Assembly: GCF_963675395.1 (NCBI RefSeq)
Contig: NZ_OY776223.1
Coordinates: 1,054,001-1,118,000, forward strand
Source of the DNA: an uncultured Vibrio sp.
Lineage (GTDB): Bacteria > Pseudomonadota > Gammaproteobacteria > Enterobacterales > Vibrionaceae
DNA: 64,000 nt
Direction: 5' to 3'
In this document: piece by piece, positions 25,727 through 38,341 of the stretch
Numbering within the stretch: the first letter of the stretch is position 1
How the letters are laid out: every line of letters starts with the position of its first letter
Program-made: the position numbers and the translations under genes
The notes under the pieces: generated by a model
The model's database searches: none
Told to the model about the DNA's origin: nothing
What the model saw: only the letters and a program-made list of their open reading frames with translations

Positions 25727-26803
25727 ATGTCACAAGAAAATTCAAAACGCTTAAATAAGTTCATCAGCGAAACCGGCTTTTGTTCACGCCGAGAGGCAGA
25801 CCGACTGATCGAGCAAGGTCGTGTCACAATTAATGGTAAACAACCAGAAATGGGCACAAAAGTCTTACCCGGTGACGATGTTTGCGTGGATGGCAAGCCT
25901 GTCGCTGCAAAAGAGAAGCCTGTCTATATCGCATTAAACAAGCCGACCGGCATCACCTGTACGACAGAACGAGATGTACCGGGCAATATTGTCGACTTTA
26001 TTGGACATAAAAAACGCATTTTCCCTATTGGTCGCCTAGATAAACCGTCTGACGGTCTGATCTTTTTGACTAACGACGGTGACATCGTTAACAAAATTCT
26101 TCGTGCAGGTAACAACCACGAAAAAGAGTACGTGGTTCGTGTCGATAAGCCAATTACTGGCGAGTTCCTCAAACAGATGTCGAGCGGCGTGAAAATCCTC
26201 GATACGGTAACGCTTCCTTGTAAAGTGACCAAAGAAACCAAGTTCTCGTTCCGAATTGTGCTGACTCAGGGGTTAAACCGTCAGATCCGCCGTATGTGTG
26301 AAGCGCTGGGTTATGAGGTATACAAACTACGTCGCGTGCGTATTATGAATATCTCCCTAGATGGTATTCCGAATGGTAAATGGCGTTACCTGACAGATGC
26401 GGAAGTAGCCGAAATCATGGCGATGTGTGATGGCTCGGTTGGTACTGAAGAAGCGTCTAAAGTGGATTCTAAAGGGCGTAACATTCGCAAAGCAACCGAT
26501 GCGAAACTGTTTGACAGTCGTGACGAAAACCAAGATTCAACCGCTCGTCGTAATCAAAAGCCGCGTACCTTCCGTGGCAACAATGCCGATGAGTTCCGTC
26601 ATGCACCTAACTCTAAGAAAGGTCAACAAAGACGACGTCCGGACAATGACAATCCTCGTCCAAACAAAGAGAGCTTTAAAGCGAAAGCGCAGGATTCCGA
26701 TCGAAAACCGACGAAACAAAAAGTGCGTTACGACAATCCAAACGCGGCTAAGCCATCTCAGCCAGTAAAACGTAGTGGTAATACATTAAGCTTGAAGAAG
26801 TAA
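25727..26803 (+). CDS. rluF: 23S rRNA pseudouridine(2604) synthase RluF
   Basis: 358 aa, against about 290 in E. coli. An N-terminal S4 domain ([20 protein letters not shown]) is followed by the catalytic domain with [20 protein letters not shown] (catalytic Asp in GRLD) and [20 protein letters not shown]. It modifies U2604 of 23S rRNA. The extra length is a C-terminal tail from about residue 240. The tail is basic, rich in Arg, Lys, Asn and Gln and looks disordered. A palindromic repeat element lies downstream. Confidence 0.93.
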   Translation: MSQENSKRLNKFISETGFCSRREADRLIEQGRVTINGKQPEMGTKVLPGDDVCVDGKPVAAKEKPVYIALNKPTGITCTTERDVPGNIVDFIGHKKRIFPIGRLDKPSDGLIFLTNDGDIVNKILRAGNNHEKEYVVRVDKPITGEFLKQMSSGVKILDTVTLPCKVTKETKFSFRIVLTQGLNRQIRRMCEALGYEVYKLRRVRIMNISLDGIPNGKWRYLTDAEVAEIMAMCDGSVGTEEASKVDSKGRNIRKATDAKLFDSRDENQDSTARRNQKPRTFRGNNADEFRHAPNSKKGQQRRRPDNDNPRPNKESFKAKAQDSDRKPTKQKVRYDNPNAAKPSQPVKRSGNTLSLKK

Positions 26804-26879
26804 TAGCTAAAGACGCGAGTGTGTTGATGTGAATCGCTTAACGATTCTGTAGATTAACCGCGATTATGCTACGCACTAC

Positions 26880-27014
26880 CGTCATTCCAGCGAGCTCTAG
26901 CGAGACTAGGAATCTTCCCTCAACGTGCTGAGAAGTATCAGGAATCACCTCAGCGACAATACGTTCTGAAAGTAGATTCTGAATCACGCTCGTTCCTCGC
27001 TGTCCAGAATGACG
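26880..27014 (+). repeat. MITE-like palindromic element, copy B
   Basis: 135 bp, from CGTCATTCCAGCGAGCTC to CTGTCCAGAATGACG, with inner arms GGAATCTTCC and GTAGATTCTGAATCACGC. It has the same orientation and nearly the same length as copy A. It sits between the convergent ends of rluF and ybaK and could act as a terminator there. Confidence 0.75.
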
Positions 27015-27069
27015 GTATGGCAGATATGCGTCTTTGAATCTGCTTACTATAAATTCTCGGCAACCCCAT

Positions 27070-27543
27070 TCATAAACACAAAGGTGCAAATTGACCACGA
27101 GTTAAGGTCAGTAAATCTTGTGGAGCCAGCTCTATTTCCAACCCACGCTTACCAGCACTCACACAAACGGTTTCTTGCTCTTTGGCGCTTTCGTGTAAAA
27201 AAGTGGGGAGCGCTTTCTTTTGTCCGAGCGGGCTAATGCCACCCACCACATAGCCCGTTGTTTTCTGAGCTATCTCAGGGTCTGCCATGTCAGCTTTCTT
27301 TCCCTTTGCTGCTTTTGCTGCCAGTTTTAGATTCAATTTCTGGTCTACAGGAATAATGGCCACAGCAAGGTTTTTCGACTCACCGTTTAGACAAAACAAT
27401 AAGGTCTTAAATACTTTTTTTGGATCTTGTCCCAACACTTCAGCAGCCTCCAACCCGTAACTATCCGCTCTCGGGTCGTGATCGTACTGATGTATGGTGT
27501 GCGGCACTTTTTTCTTTTTCGCTAAGTTAATGGCCGGAGTCAT
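27070..27543 (-). CDS. ybaK: Cys-tRNA(Pro) deacylase YbaK
   Basis: 157 aa from the ATG at 27543, preceded by AAGGAG; the frame extends upstream without a site. YbaK hydrolyses Cys mischarged on tRNA-Pro. The editing-domain motifs KKVFKTLLFCLNG and KKADMADPEIAQKTTGYVVG with GGISPLGQKKALPTFLHESA are present. It converges on rluF and lies downstream of nutA, separated from it by a terminator. Confidence 0.9.
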   Translation of the reverse strand: MTPAINLAKKKKVPHTIHQYDHDPRADSYGLEAAEVLGQDPKKVFKTLLFCLNGESKNLAVAIIPVDQKLNLKLAAKAAKGKKADMADPEIAQKTTGYVVGGISPLGQKKALPTFLHESAKEQETVCVSAGKRGLEIELAPQDLLTLTRGQFAPLCL

Positions 27544-27563
27544 CAAGATTCTCCTTATAAAAA

Positions 27564-27595
27564 TAAAAAACGCAGCGTCCATTCAATGAAGCTGC
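27564..27595 (-). terminator. Terminator after nutA
   Basis: GCAGC and GCTGC stem with a 14-base loop; on the minus strand it ends in GTTTTTTATTTTT, just before the ybaK start. Confidence 0.6.
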
Positions 27596-27651
27596 ATTTT
27601 TAGTTAATGATATCAGCGAATTTGAGTCAATCGCTTTTTCTCTATTCGGCG

Positions 27652-29334
27652 TTATTGCTCAATAACATTGTCAGTTGCGTATTTGATTTGACCCGAAGGT
27701 GCATAACGATTAACGTCGATCGGACTGTGAGATTCGAGATATTCTTTTAATACTTCAGCATCGGTAAAACCAGTATTGACATAGCCCGGATGGGTATCAA
27801 TTTTCGGATAACCATCGCCACCCGCTGCGTTATAACTTGGTACAGTAAAACGATAGTTAGCATCTAAGCTCAGCTGTTTCTCTCCAATAAATACGTTGGT
27901 CACCTCGCCATTCTCAATACTTAAGGAGATACCCGCAAACTGAGCATAAGCTCCTGAATCAACAGGCTTAGTCGCGACAACGTCCAAATAATCCAAAACC
28001 TCTTGGCCCGACATGTCTACGTAAGACACCATATTGCCGAACGGCTGAACTGTCAGGACGTCTTTGTAGGTAATGTCCCCCTTAGCAATAGAGTCGCGAA
28101 CACCACCAGAGTTCATCACCGCAAAGTCTGCTTTCGCTCGATCCATATGAGCAGTTGCAATCAGGCGACCAAGATTAGTTTGCTTAAATCGCACTACATC
28201 ACGATCACCTTCCAACTTGCCATTTGACTCCGCAATTTTTACATTCAGCTGCCCCTGACCTTTCTCTTGATAAGGACGCAGGAATTCCAGCATCGATTCA
28301 TCCTGAGCAATTTCATCTTCAACCAGAACGCGCTCTGACTGCCCATTGATTTCCACTTTCTTCTTCAAGTTGACCGGAATAAGGTCGTAACTCACCATCG
28401 AAAGCTCACCGTTACGAAATTCGTAATCTGCACGACCGACATACTTACCCCACTCATAGGCTTGTACGATGTAAGTCCCGTTTTGTTGGTCAGGTTGACA
28501 CTCATCGCCCGGTTTGAAGTTTTTCTTCATAACGTTAGGGCCTTCCATACAAACGGGCTCTTGTGAGTGACCGCCGACAATCATGTCCAGATCACCTTCG
28601 TTTAAATAACGTGCTAATGCCACATCTCCCGGCGCGTTAATGCCGCGGTTTCCGTTTTCATAGTGTCCCATATGAGTAACAGCAAAAATCAAATCGGGAT
28701 ACTCGGTCTTTTTCAGCTCTGCGATCAGCTTTTTCGCTTCCTCTTTTGGGTCACGGAAGTCCACTTGACCTATGTACTCAGGATTACCCAACTTTGCGGT
28801 ATCTTCCGTTGTAAGACCAATCACCGCAATCTTAATACCTTGCTTATTGAACATCGCATAAGGCTGGAATAGACGTTTACCAGTCTCTTTCGAATAGATA
28901 TTGGCGGACAGCATTGGGAAAGTCGCCCATTCCTGCTGCTTAAACAGAACGTTTAACGGGTTATCAAACTCATGGTTGCCGAGTGCCATCGCATCGTAAC
29001 CAATTTTGCTCATGCCTTTAAAATCAGGCTCTGCGTCCTGTAAATCTGACTCCGGAACTCCCGTGTTGATATCACCACCAGAGAGAAGCAAAAGGCTTCC
29101 ACCCTCCGCTTCTACCTCTTCACGTAAATCATCAATCAGTGTTTTACGTGCTGCCATGCCGTACTCTGCGTATTTGTTCTGCCAAAAACGACCATGGTGA
29201 TCATTAGTATGCAAAACAGTTAACCGGTAAGTGGTATCTGTATTCCATTCATGGGTGGGTTGGGATGCACATCCTGCAAGAGTAGCCAGAATGACCGCAC
29301 TCAACGCGGTTTTTACCATCAGACGCTGCTTCAT
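27652..29334 (-). CDS. nutA: Cell-surface 5'-nucleotidase NutA
   Basis: 560 aa from the ATG at 29334 (MKQRLMVKTALSAVILATLA, then GC), a lipoprotein signal with Cys22; AAGG precedes the start. The metallophosphoesterase domain has LTVLHTNDHHGRFW, LLSGGDINTGVPESD, ALGNHEFDNP and GGHSQEP, binding two metals. The C-terminal 5'-nucleotidase domain has MNSGGVRDSIAKGDITYKDV and the substrate motif SYNAAGGDGYPKI. It dephosphorylates external nucleotides for uptake. NutA of this type is known in Vibrio parahaemolyticus as a membrane nucleotidase. It is a single gene. Confidence 0.93.
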   Translation of the reverse strand: MKQRLMVKTALSAVILATLAGCASQPTHEWNTDTTYRLTVLHTNDHHGRFWQNKYAEYGMAARKTLIDDLREEVEAEGGSLLLLSGGDINTGVPESDLQDAEPDFKGMSKIGYDAMALGNHEFDNPLNVLFKQQEWATFPMLSANIYSKETGKRLFQPYAMFNKQGIKIAVIGLTTEDTAKLGNPEYIGQVDFRDPKEEAKKLIAELKKTEYPDLIFAVTHMGHYENGNRGINAPGDVALARYLNEGDLDMIVGGHSQEPVCMEGPNVMKKNFKPGDECQPDQQNGTYIVQAYEWGKYVGRADYEFRNGELSMVSYDLIPVNLKKKVEINGQSERVLVEDEIAQDESMLEFLRPYQEKGQGQLNVKIAESNGKLEGDRDVVRFKQTNLGRLIATAHMDRAKADFAVMNSGGVRDSIAKGDITYKDVLTVQPFGNMVSYVDMSGQEVLDYLDVVATKPVDSGAYAQFAGISLSIENGEVTNVFIGEKQLSLDANYRFTVPSYNAAGGDGYPKIDTHPGYVNTGFTDAEVLKEYLESHSPIDVNRYAPSGQIKYATDNVIEQ

Positions 29335-29517
29335 TGTTTTACCTTTTCTTATATATGAATCCACTGCTATTGCACTTTTTAAACACGTTTATCAGCCACT
29401 TCACGAAAGTACGAAACGATATGTGGTCTATTCTAACGCATTGATTTTTAATTATGGCCAATTGTCATCTGATCTCAAATTTAACAATGACAGTTTGAGA
29501 CTTCTGTTATTTCAGAC

Positions 29518-29551
29518 AAAAAAATAGCCAACGCAGAGTTGGCTATTTTTT
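29518..29551 (-). terminator. Terminator after kdsA
   Basis: AAAAAATAGCCAAC and GTTGGCTATTTTTT are a perfect 14-base inverted repeat around a five-base loop. It ends the hemA-kdsA operon and could work in both directions. Confidence 0.88.
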
Positions 29552-29567
29552 GTTTGGGCAACATCAA

Positions 29568-31281
<1,714 letters not shown>

Positions 31282-31286
31282 GACTG

Positions 31287-31670
31287 TTACCCAAATAAAG
31301 TCGGACTCTTAGACACTGCAATATTAGCGGCCATCACTAACCAGCCTAATGCGCCGAAGAAACCGAAAATTTGTAGTAGTTTGTTTTTGGCTAACTTCAA
31401 AGCGAAGAAGCCCAGAGCAATGTACGCTAACACACAAGTGATCTTGTTGGTTAACCAAGGCGCTGCGTCAGTAAATGGAATGAAGCCTGTTACGAAGATC
31501 AGAGCGATACCAGATAGTAGTAGCGCAGTATCAACAATATGCGGGAACACTTTCAAAAAACGATTGTTACGTTTTGGCGAGTTCATCATCATCAACACAA
31601 AGCGAATCGACAACAATGTCGCACTGAGTGCTATGGTCACGAGGTGAATATGTTTTAGAGCTACGTACAT
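31287..31670 (-). CDS. sirB2: SirB2 (YchQ) membrane protein
   Basis: 127 aa with four predicted membrane segments and the family motifs LKHIHLVTIALSATLLSIRF, PHIVDTALLLSGIALI and NKITCVLAYIALGFFALKLA. Function unknown. It is placed between prmC (36 bp) and sirB1 (5 bp), its conserved position. Confidence 0.9.
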   Translation of the reverse strand: MYVALKHIHLVTIALSATLLSIRFVLMMMNSPKRNNRFLKVFPHIVDTALLLSGIALIFVTGFIPFTDAAPWLTNKITCVLAYIALGFFALKLAKNKLLQIFGFFGALGWLVMAANIAVSKSPTLFG

Positions 31671-31706
31671 TTTTCTTCTCTTAGTTTAAATTTGCTGACT
31701 TTCTCG

Positions 31707-32567
31707 TTATTGTTCAGCGGCAAAACAACCAAGGGTCACCCGGTCGTTGCCTGCGTAATCTTGTTCAGTAACGACTTGTTGATAGCCAAAGCTACACAAG
31801 ATATCTCTCACCGCCTGTCCCTGATCGTAGCCGTGCTCGAAAACCAGCCAACCACCCGCTTCAAGAAATTGACGAGCAACATCAGAGATATAACGAATGT
31901 CCGCCAATCCGCCTTCATCGGCTACAAGTGCAGATTTTGGTTCAAAACGAACATCTCCTTGAGCTAAGTGCGGATCTTTTTCATCGATATACGGGGGATT
32001 AGAAACAATGAGAGCAAACTTTGTTCCCGGAAGCACAGGTTCAAACCAACTTCCCTGAGCAAACGTCACATTTTTGATATTGAGTTGCTTCGCATTGTAC
32101 TCGGCTAATTCTCGCGCTTCTTGCTTAAGATCGACACCCATCACCTGACGATTAGGCATCTCAGAAGCCAAAGCCAACGCAATGGCCCCCGTTCCAGTAC
32201 CCAAATCTAGAATAGAACCGCTCTGCTCAAAGGTTTTATCTAAGGCAACTTCAACCAAGCGCTCGGTATCCGGTCTTGGAATCAAAGTAGAAGGGGAAAC
32301 TTTCAATGGTAAAGACCAGAACTCGCGCTCACCAATAATATAAGCAACAGGCTCTCCAGCTAAACGTCGCTCAAGCAAAGCATCAAACTGCGCTTGTTGT
32401 TCAGCTTCTAGGATTCGTTCAGGCCAGGTAAGTAGATAACTTCTTGGTTTGCCAAGGACATGACAAAGCAGGACCGCCGCATCGAGAGAAGGCGACTCTT
32501 TGCCGCCCTCTGTCAGTTTTGCTGTGGCACTTTTCAGTGCTTGCTCAATAGATTGAACTTGGGTCAT
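31707..32567 (-). CDS. prmC: Peptide chain release factor glutamine methyltransferase PrmC
   Basis: 286 aa. PrmC methylates the Gln of the GGQ motif in release factors using S-adenosylmethionine. SAM motif I is ILDLGTGTGAIALALA (about 119-134), the substrate-glutamine motif NPPY is at 190-193, and the N-terminal helical domain is complete. It starts three bases after the stop of prfA, its own substrate gene, a coupling conserved in many bacteria. Confidence 0.96.
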   Translation of the reverse strand: MTQVQSIEQALKSATAKLTEGGKESPSLDAAVLLCHVLGKPRSYLLTWPERILEAEQQAQFDALLERRLAGEPVAYIIGEREFWSLPLKVSPSTLIPRPDTERLVEVALDKTFEQSGSILDLGTGTGAIALALASEMPNRQVMGVDLKQEARELAEYNAKQLNIKNVTFAQGSWFEPVLPGTKFALIVSNPPYIDEKDPHLAQGDVRFEPKSALVADEGGLADIRYISDVARQFLEAGGWLVFEHGYDQGQAVRDILCSFGYQQVVTEQDYAGNDRVTLGCFAAEQ

Positions 32568-32570
32568 CGA

Positions 32571-33659
32571 TTAAGCGTTCTCAGCTAGCGCCGCTAGTTG
32601 GTCTGCTTGGTGTTCTTGAACAACAGGGTCGATCAAGCTTTGCAAGTCACCTTCCATCACTTCATTCAAACGGTAAACCGTAAGGTTGATACGATGGTCT
32701 GAAACGCGGCCTTGAGGGTAGTTGTAAGTACGAATACGGTCACTACGGTCACCAGAACCTAGCAGGTTACGACGTGTATCCGATACTTCAGCCGCGCGCT
32801 TCGCTTCTTCTGCCTGAATAATACGTGCAGCAAGTACTGCCATCGCTTTCGCTTTGTTTTTGTGCTGTGAACGCTCGTCCTGACACTCAACCACGGTACC
32901 CGTTGGTAAGTGGGTAATACGGATTGCAGAATCCGTGGTGTTAACGTGCTGACCACCCGCGCCAGATGCACGGAAAGTGTCAATTTTAAGATCCGCCGCT
33001 TTAATCTCTGGGATTTCAGCTTCAGGAATTTCAGCCATAACTGCAACAGTACAAGCAGAAGTATGCACTCGGCCTTGAGATTCAGTGGCTGGAACACGCT
33101 GTACACGGTGGCCGCCTGATTCAAATTTCAATACACCGTAAGCACCATCGCCACTTACTTTGGCAATCATCTCTTTGTAACCACCGTGCTCGGCTTCATT
33201 GGACGACATCACTTCAATGCGCCAGCCTTTTTTCTCCGCGTACTTGCTATACATACGGAATAGGTCACCCGCGAAAATACCTGCTTCATCACCACCGGCA
33301 CCGGCACGAATTTCTAGGAAACAGTTGCGATCGTCGTTTGGATCTTTTGGCAGCAGAAGAATTTGCAGTTCATCAGCAAGACGCTCAATGGTTGCTTTCG
33401 CTTCTTTGATTTCTTCTTGCGCCATTTCACGCATTTCTTCGTCGTCTTCGTTTGCCATCTCTTCAGCGGCGACAAGATCGTCTTGCGCTTGTTGATAAGC
33501 TTGGAAGCACTTGGTTACTTCTTCTAGCTGAGAGTACTCTTTAGACAGAGCACGGAATTTATCCTGATCTCCAATTACATCAGGATCACCAAGAAGATGT
33601 TGAACTTCTTCGTAACGTTCTACTAGCGTTTCTAGCTTAGTCAGAATAGAGGCTTTCAT
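32571..33659 (-). CDS. prfA: Peptide chain release factor 1 PrfA
   Basis: 362 aa. RF1 reads UAA and UAG. The stop-codon recognition motif of the P-x-T type is PAT at 190-192. The catalytic GGQ is at 235-237 in [16 protein letters not shown], and [19 protein letters not shown] follows. It lies 29 bp after hemA and 3 bp before prmC. Confidence 0.97.
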   Translation of the reverse strand: MKASILTKLETLVERYEEVQHLLGDPDVIGDQDKFRALSKEYSQLEEVTKCFQAYQQAQDDLVAAEEMANEDDEEMREMAQEEIKEAKATIERLADELQILLLPKDPNDDRNCFLEIRAGAGGDEAGIFAGDLFRMYSKYAEKKGWRIEVMSSNEAEHGGYKEMIAKVSGDGAYGVLKFESGGHRVQRVPATESQGRVHTSACTVAVMAEIPEAEIPEIKAADLKIDTFRASGAGGQHVNTTDSAIRITHLPTGTVVECQDERSQHKNKAKAMAVLAARIIQAEEAKRAAEVSDTRRNLLGSGDRSDRIRTYNYPQGRVSDHRINLTVYRLNEVMEGDLQSLIDPVVQEHQADQLAALAENA

Positions 33660-33688
33660 AGTGTCGTTTTCTTAATAAAAAGCGTGAG

Positions 33689-34945
33689 TTATAGATCATC
33701 CAAACCTAGAGTTTGTCGGATAACCGTTAATTTTGCTGGTTCGCCTTGCTCCGCTGCACTTTGCAATGCACGAGTTGGGGCGTGAATCAGTTTGTTGGTG
33801 AGTTTATTACTGAGCTCGCGCAGGACTTTTTCCGGGTCTGTGCCAGCCGCTAATGATTGCAGGCTTCTGCTCAATAACTCTTCACGTATATTGTTTGCGG
33901 ACTCGCGGTAATCACGAATACTATCGACCGCTTGCAGAGACCGTAACCACGTCATAAACGCAGCACTTTCCTCACTCACAATCGCTTCAGCCTGAATGGC
34001 TTCTACTTTTCTTTGCTCAATATTGCTGTCAATAATCGACTGCAAGTCATCGACGGAGTACAGGTAAGCGTCATTAAGCTCACCAACTTGAGGCTCTACG
34101 TCGCGCGGTACCGCAATATCAACCAGTAAGATAGGTTGATGACGACGTTTTTTCAGCGCCGTTTCGACCATGCCTTTTCCAATAATAGGCAGCGGGCTTG
34201 CCGTAGAACTAATAACAATATCGGCTCTGGCAAGATGGTCAGGAATTTCGTTTAAGCTGATCACTTCTGCTCCAAACTGGTCCGCTAAGCCTTGCGCGCG
34301 CTCTTTGGTGCGGTTAGCCACAATCATTTTTGAGCATCCGTTAGAGGCTAAATGCTTGGCAACCAGTTCAATGGTTTCCCCCGCGCCAACTAACAAAACC
34401 GTGGAGTCAGATAGAGATTCAAAAATATGTTTAGCCAGTGTACATGCAGCATAAGCTACCGACACGGCATTACCACCGATATCCGTTTCTGTACGTACAC
34501 GTTTGGCGACAGAAAACGTTTTTTGGAACAGCTTATCTATCGACGCATCAACGGCTAGGTGTTCACGCGAATCAGAAAAAGACTGTTTTACTTGCCCTAA
34601 AATCTGCGGCTCACCCAAAACGAGAGAGTCGAGACCACATGATACGCGCATCAAATGCTTAATAGCCGACTGCTCTTCATGCACGTACAGACTCGGCATC
34701 AATTCTTCTCGGCTCACGTCATGAAACTGAACGAGCCAATCGATTAACTTGTTACGTGCTCCTTGCTTTACATCGCAGTACAACTCGGTTCGGTTACAGG
34801 TTGAAACAATAACACTGCCGTTTACCGCTTCGTGCTCTCTAAGTTGCTCGAGTGCCGGGCCGAGTTTATCCGGTCCAAACGCCACCTTCTCGCGCAAGTC
34901 GACAGACGCTGTATTGTGATTGATTCCAATAGCAAGCAAGGACAT
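33689..34945 (-). CDS. hemA: Glutamyl-tRNA reductase HemA
   Basis: 418 aa. It reduces glutamyl-tRNA to glutamate semialdehyde, the first step of haem synthesis by the C5 route. The catalytic Cys50 lies in [13 protein letters not shown], the NADPH site is [17 protein letters not shown] (about 183-199), and the C-terminal dimerisation helices are complete. It is the first gene of the operon, divergent from lolB with about 160 bp between them. The window also encodes gltX, which supplies its substrate. Confidence 0.97.
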   Translation of the reverse strand: MSLLAIGINHNTASVDLREKVAFGPDKLGPALEQLREHEAVNGSVIVSTCNRTELYCDVKQGARNKLIDWLVQFHDVSREELMPSLYVHEEQSAIKHLMRVSCGLDSLVLGEPQILGQVKQSFSDSREHLAVDASIDKLFQKTFSVAKRVRTETDIGGNAVSVAYAACTLAKHIFESLSDSTVLLVGAGETIELVAKHLASNGCSKMIVANRTKERAQGLADQFGAEVISLNEIPDHLARADIVISSTASPLPIIGKGMVETALKKRRHQPILLVDIAVPRDVEPQVGELNDAYLYSVDDLQSIIDSNIEQRKVEAIQAEAIVSEESAAFMTWLRSLQAVDSIRDYRESANNIREELLSRSLQSLAAGTDPEKVLRELSNKLTNKLIHAPTRALQSAAEQGEPAKLTVIRQTLGLDDL

Positions 34946-35106
34946 CTAACGTGGTATCTCTGAGATCGATTATGAAATAGGTTCAGAATTTTACTGTAAG
35001 CACGCATTTATTGAAAGGGCAAGCCGGATTTGTTTTCCTAACTGCGACTTTTCAATGCTATAGTTGTGAGCGAATACCGATGAAACTGATTAATAAGCCA
35101 TCAAAC

Positions 35107-35718
35107 ATGACCTTACGCTCCTTTATTATATTTGTCTTGTCGAGTCTGCTGCTCGCTGGCTGTAGCTCTGTTCCGGAAAGTATCACCAGCGTGGAATGGC
35201 AAACTCACGAAAAAAAACTGGAAGCCATTCATGATTTTCAAGTAACAGGCAAACTTGGCTATATTGGGCCAGACCAAAGACAAAATCTTAATTTCTTCTG
35301 GAAACATTCAGCGGCATTAAGTCAACTTCGTTTAACGACGATTCTTGGTCAAACCGCTCTAAACCTAACCATCACTCCAGTAGGTGCGACTGTAGAGACC
35401 TACGATGACCAAGTGCTTTCAGCGCGCCATGCCAACCAACTGATATTCCAATTAACCGGGTTAATGATGCCGGTAGAGCATATGCCTGACTGGTTACTCG
35501 GTTTACCGACCGACGCAGACACGTTCCAACTCTCGCCTGCAAATACATTGCAAGCGTTGAACAAGCAAATTGGCCTTAACGACTGGAAGATTGCTTACCA
35601 ACGCTATAGCGACGTGCAATGGCATGAACAAGCATTACCGTTACCAAACCGATTAAAGCTGACCACGTCAGACGTTAAAATCAACCTCCTGATCACCAAA
35701 TGGAACATCACTCAATGA
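35107..35718 (+). CDS. lolB: Outer-membrane lipoprotein receptor LolB
   Basis: 203 aa from the ATG at 35107 ([19 protein letters not shown]), giving a compact lipoprotein signal with Cys19. The in-frame ATG at 35080 would add nine polar residues; neither start has a strong ribosome binding site, so the choice is uncertain. LolB accepts lipoproteins from LolA and inserts them into the outer membrane. Family features are the lipobox, [20 protein letters not shown] and the hydrophobic loop region around [20 protein letters not shown]. It overlaps ispE by four bases. Confidence 0.9.
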   Translation: MTLRSFIIFVLSSLLLAGCSSVPESITSVEWQTHEKKLEAIHDFQVTGKLGYIGPDQRQNLNFFWKHSAALSQLRLTTILGQTALNLTITPVGATVETYDDQVLSARHANQLIFQLTGLMMPVEHMPDWLLGLPTDADTFQLSPANTLQALNKQIGLNDWKIAYQRYSDVQWHEQALPLPNRLKLTTSDVKINLLITKWNITQ

Positions 35719-36587
35719 TCGTCATTTCAACCCGCTGGCCTTCACCGGCGAAATTGAATCTCTTTCTCTATATTAATGGTCGCACTGAAAACGGCTATCA
35801 CGAGCTACAAACGCTTTTCCAATTTGTAGATCACGGTGACGAGCTCACCATTCAAGCCAATAAAACGGGAGACATTACTCTGTCTCCCGAAATTGAAGGC
35901 GTCCCTCTTCAAGATAATTTGATTTGGAAAGCCGCGACAGCCCTACAAGAATATACACACTGCGATTTAGGCGCGCACATAGAACTGCATAAAGTCTTGC
36001 CTATGGGTGGAGGGATCGGAGGTGGATCGTCGAATGCTGCAACCACACTGGTTGCGCTCAATTATTTGTGGCAACTTAATCTGAGTGATGATGAATTAGC
36101 GGAGATTGGCTTGAAACTGGGCGCAGACGTGCCAGTATTTGTAAGAGGTTTTGCTGCTTTTGCAGAGGGCGTTGGGGAAAAATTGTCTCCCGCTTATCCG
36201 CTAGAAAAGTGGTATCTTGTCATTAGACCGAATGTTTCTATCGCCACAGCAGATATTTTTTGTCATCCAAATCTGACACGAAACACCCCAAAACGCGATC
36301 TGGAAACACTTTTGAACACACCAAACGTAAACGATTGCGAAAAAATTGTCCGAATGCTCTATCCGGAGGTTGATAAGCAACTTTCTTGGCTGCTACAATA
36401 CGCGCCGTCAAGATTGACTGGGACAGGATCTTGCGTTTTTGCTGAATTTTCGAGCAAATCAGAAGCAGAAACTCTCCTTGCACAACTCTCTGATGATGTC
36501 TCGGCATTTGTCGCTCAAGGGCGCAATATTTCGCCATTAAAAGAGACTTTGGCTGAATACCAATCAGCCTCACACCGACCTAATTAA
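35715..36587 (+). CDS. ispE: 4-diphosphocytidyl-2-C-methyl-D-erythritol kinase IspE
   Basis: 290 aa from the ATG at 35715, which overlaps the lolB stop as ATGA. A start at 35700 would add five residues. IspE phosphorylates CDP-methylerythritol in the MEP isoprenoid pathway. The GHMP-kinase motifs are [20 protein letters not shown] at the N-terminus, [20 protein letters not shown] as the ATP loop, and [12 protein letters not shown] near the C-terminus. The lolB-ispE-prs-pth-ychF order is that of E. coli. Confidence 0.96.
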   Translation: MIVISTRWPSPAKLNLFLYINGRTENGYHELQTLFQFVDHGDELTIQANKTGDITLSPEIEGVPLQDNLIWKAATALQEYTHCDLGAHIELHKVLPMGGGIGGGSSNAATTLVALNYLWQLNLSDDELAEIGLKLGADVPVFVRGFAAFAEGVGEKLSPAYPLEKWYLVIRPNVSIATADIFCHPNLTRNTPKRDLETLLNTPNVNDCEKIVRMLYPEVDKQLSWLLQYAPSRLTGTGSCVFAEFSSKSEAETLLAQLSDDVSAFVAQGRNISPLKETLAEYQSASHRPN

Positions 36588-36615
36588 AACTGGACGCAAA
36601 CCCGAGGTTTCCACC

Positions 36616-37560
36616 GTGCCTGATATGAAGCTATTTGCTGGTAATGCAACACCTGAACTAGCCCAACGTATTGCTGATCGTCTTTACATCTCTCTTGGTG
36701 ATGCATCTGTTTCTCGCTTTTCTGATGGCGAAGTTGCAGTTCAAATCAATGAGAATGTTCGTGGTAGCGATGTTTTCATCATTCAATCCACTTGTGCACC
36801 GACTAACGACAACCTAATGGAATTGGTTGTTATGATTGATGCAATGCGCCGTGCTTCAGCAGGCCGTATCACTGCAGTTATCCCTTACTTTGGCTACGCT
36901 CGTCAAGACCGTCGTGTACGTTCTTCTCGTGTGCCAATTACTGCAAAAGTTGTTGCTGATTTCCTATCTAACGTGGGTGTTGACCGCGTTCTGACTATCG
37001 ACCTACACGCAGAGCAGATTCAAGGCTTCTTCGATGTGCCTGTAGACAACATCTTCGGCACACCAGTGCTACTAGAAGACATGCAAGCTCGTGGCCTAGA
37101 AAACCCTGTAGTGGTTTCTCCTGACCTTGGTGGCGTTGTCCGTGCTCGTGCAACTGCAAAAGCGCTAGGTGATATCGATATCGCTATCGTTGATAAGCGT
37201 CGTCCACGTGCAAACGTTTCTGAAGTGATGAACCTAATCGGTGATGTTGAAGGTCGCGACTGTGTGATCGTTGATGACATGATCGACACTGGTGGCACAC
37301 TATGTAAAGCAGCAGAAGCGCTAAAAGAGCGCGGTGCTAAGCGTGTATTCGCTTATGCAACTCACGCAGTATTCTCAGGTAACGCGGCACAAAACATTGG
37401 CAACTCTGTTCTAGACCAAGTGATCGTAACTGACTCAATCACGATGTCTAAAGAGATGGAAGCGACAGGTAAAGTAACCACACTAAGCCTATCTCGCATG
37501 CTGGCTGAAGCGATTCGTCGTATCAGCAACGAAGAATCAATTTCTGCAATGTTCAACTAA
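36616..37560 (+). CDS. prs: Ribose-phosphate pyrophosphokinase Prs
   Basis: 314 aa starting at GTG 36616 ([20 protein letters not shown]), the same unusual start as in E. coli; an internal ATG is at 36625. It makes PRPP from ribose 5-phosphate and ATP. Visible sites are the ATP-binding [20 protein letters not shown], the metal-binding [14 protein letters not shown] and the PRPP loop [21 protein letters not shown] strong terminator follows. It lies 28 bp after ispE. Confidence 0.97.
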   Translation: MPDMKLFAGNATPELAQRIADRLYISLGDASVSRFSDGEVAVQINENVRGSDVFIIQSTCAPTNDNLMELVVMIDAMRRASAGRITAVIPYFGYARQDRRVRSSRVPITAKVVADFLSNVGVDRVLTIDLHAEQIQGFFDVPVDNIFGTPVLLEDMQARGLENPVVVSPDLGGVVRARATAKALGDIDIAIVDKRRPRANVSEVMNLIGDVEGRDCVIVDDMIDTGGTLCKAAEALKERGAKRVFAYATHAVFSGNAAQNIGNSVLDQVIVTDSITMSKEMEATGKVTTLSLSRMLAEAIRRISNEESISAMFN

Positions 37561-37589
37561 TTCGGACATTTCAGTTACACTGATTTTTA

Positions 37590-37614
37590 AAACACCCCTT
37601 TTGGGGTGTTTTTT
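37590..37614 (+). terminator. Terminator after prs
   Basis: AACACCCC and GGGGTGTT stem with a four-base TTTT loop, followed by TTTT. Confidence 0.9.
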
Positions 37615-37740
37615 ATTTGTGCGCAGGACACAGCCAATGGTGGCTCATTGAGGAAATGATCAATCTCAACCGAGTTCCCCCACTGTCAGTTTTATGTGCT
37701 ATCATACTGCGCTTTTTGAGATTCCAGAGAGATCCTAACC

Positions 37741-38331
37741 TTGAGTCAACCAATCAAACTTCTCGTTGGTCTTGCTAATCCGGGACCAGAATATGCCAAA
37801 ACTCGTCATAATGCGGGCGCATGGGTTGTAGAAGAATTAGCACGCGTTCACAACATTACGCTGAAGAACGAACCAAAGTTCTTCGGGTTGACCGGACGTA
37901 TCATGCTCAACGGGCAGGATCTCCGTTTGCTTATCCCAACGACTTTTATGAACCTATCTGGAAAATCCATCGCCGCTTTGGCGAAGTTTTACCAGATTAA
38001 GCCAGAAGAGATCATGGTCGCTCATGACGAGCTAGACTTACCGCCAGGTGTCGCTAAGTTTAAAAAAGGTGGCGGTCACGGTGGTCACAATGGCCTGCGT
38101 GACACAATAAGCAAATTAAGCAACAACAAAGATTTTTATCGTCTTCGTATCGGCATTGGCCATCCGGGACACAAAGATAAAGTGGCAGGTTTTGTACTAG
38201 GTAAAGCTCCAGCAAAAGAACAAGAGCTTTTGGACGCCGCGACCGATGAATCGGTGCGATGTCTAGACATTCTGATCAAGGATGGCCTATCAAAAGCACA
38301 AAATCGCCTCCACACGTTCAAAGCTGAATAA
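37741..38331 (+). CDS. pth: Peptidyl-tRNA hydrolase Pth
   Basis: 196 aa starting at TTG 37741 ([20 protein letters not shown]), with AGAGAG as ribosome binding site. It releases tRNA from stalled peptidyl-tRNA. The catalytic His is in [15 protein letters not shown], and [12 protein letters not shown] (catalytic Asp) and [12 protein letters not shown] are conserved. It is followed 10 bp later by ychF, the usual neighbour. Confidence 0.96.
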   Translation: MSQPIKLLVGLANPGPEYAKTRHNAGAWVVEELARVHNITLKNEPKFFGLTGRIMLNGQDLRLLIPTTFMNLSGKSIAALAKFYQIKPEEIMVAHDELDLPPGVAKFKKGGGHGGHNGLRDTISKLSNNKDFYRLRIGIGHPGHKDKVAGFVLGKAPAKEQELLDAATDESVRCLDILIKDGLSKAQNRLHTFKAE

Positions 38332-38341
38332 GGTTACTATC

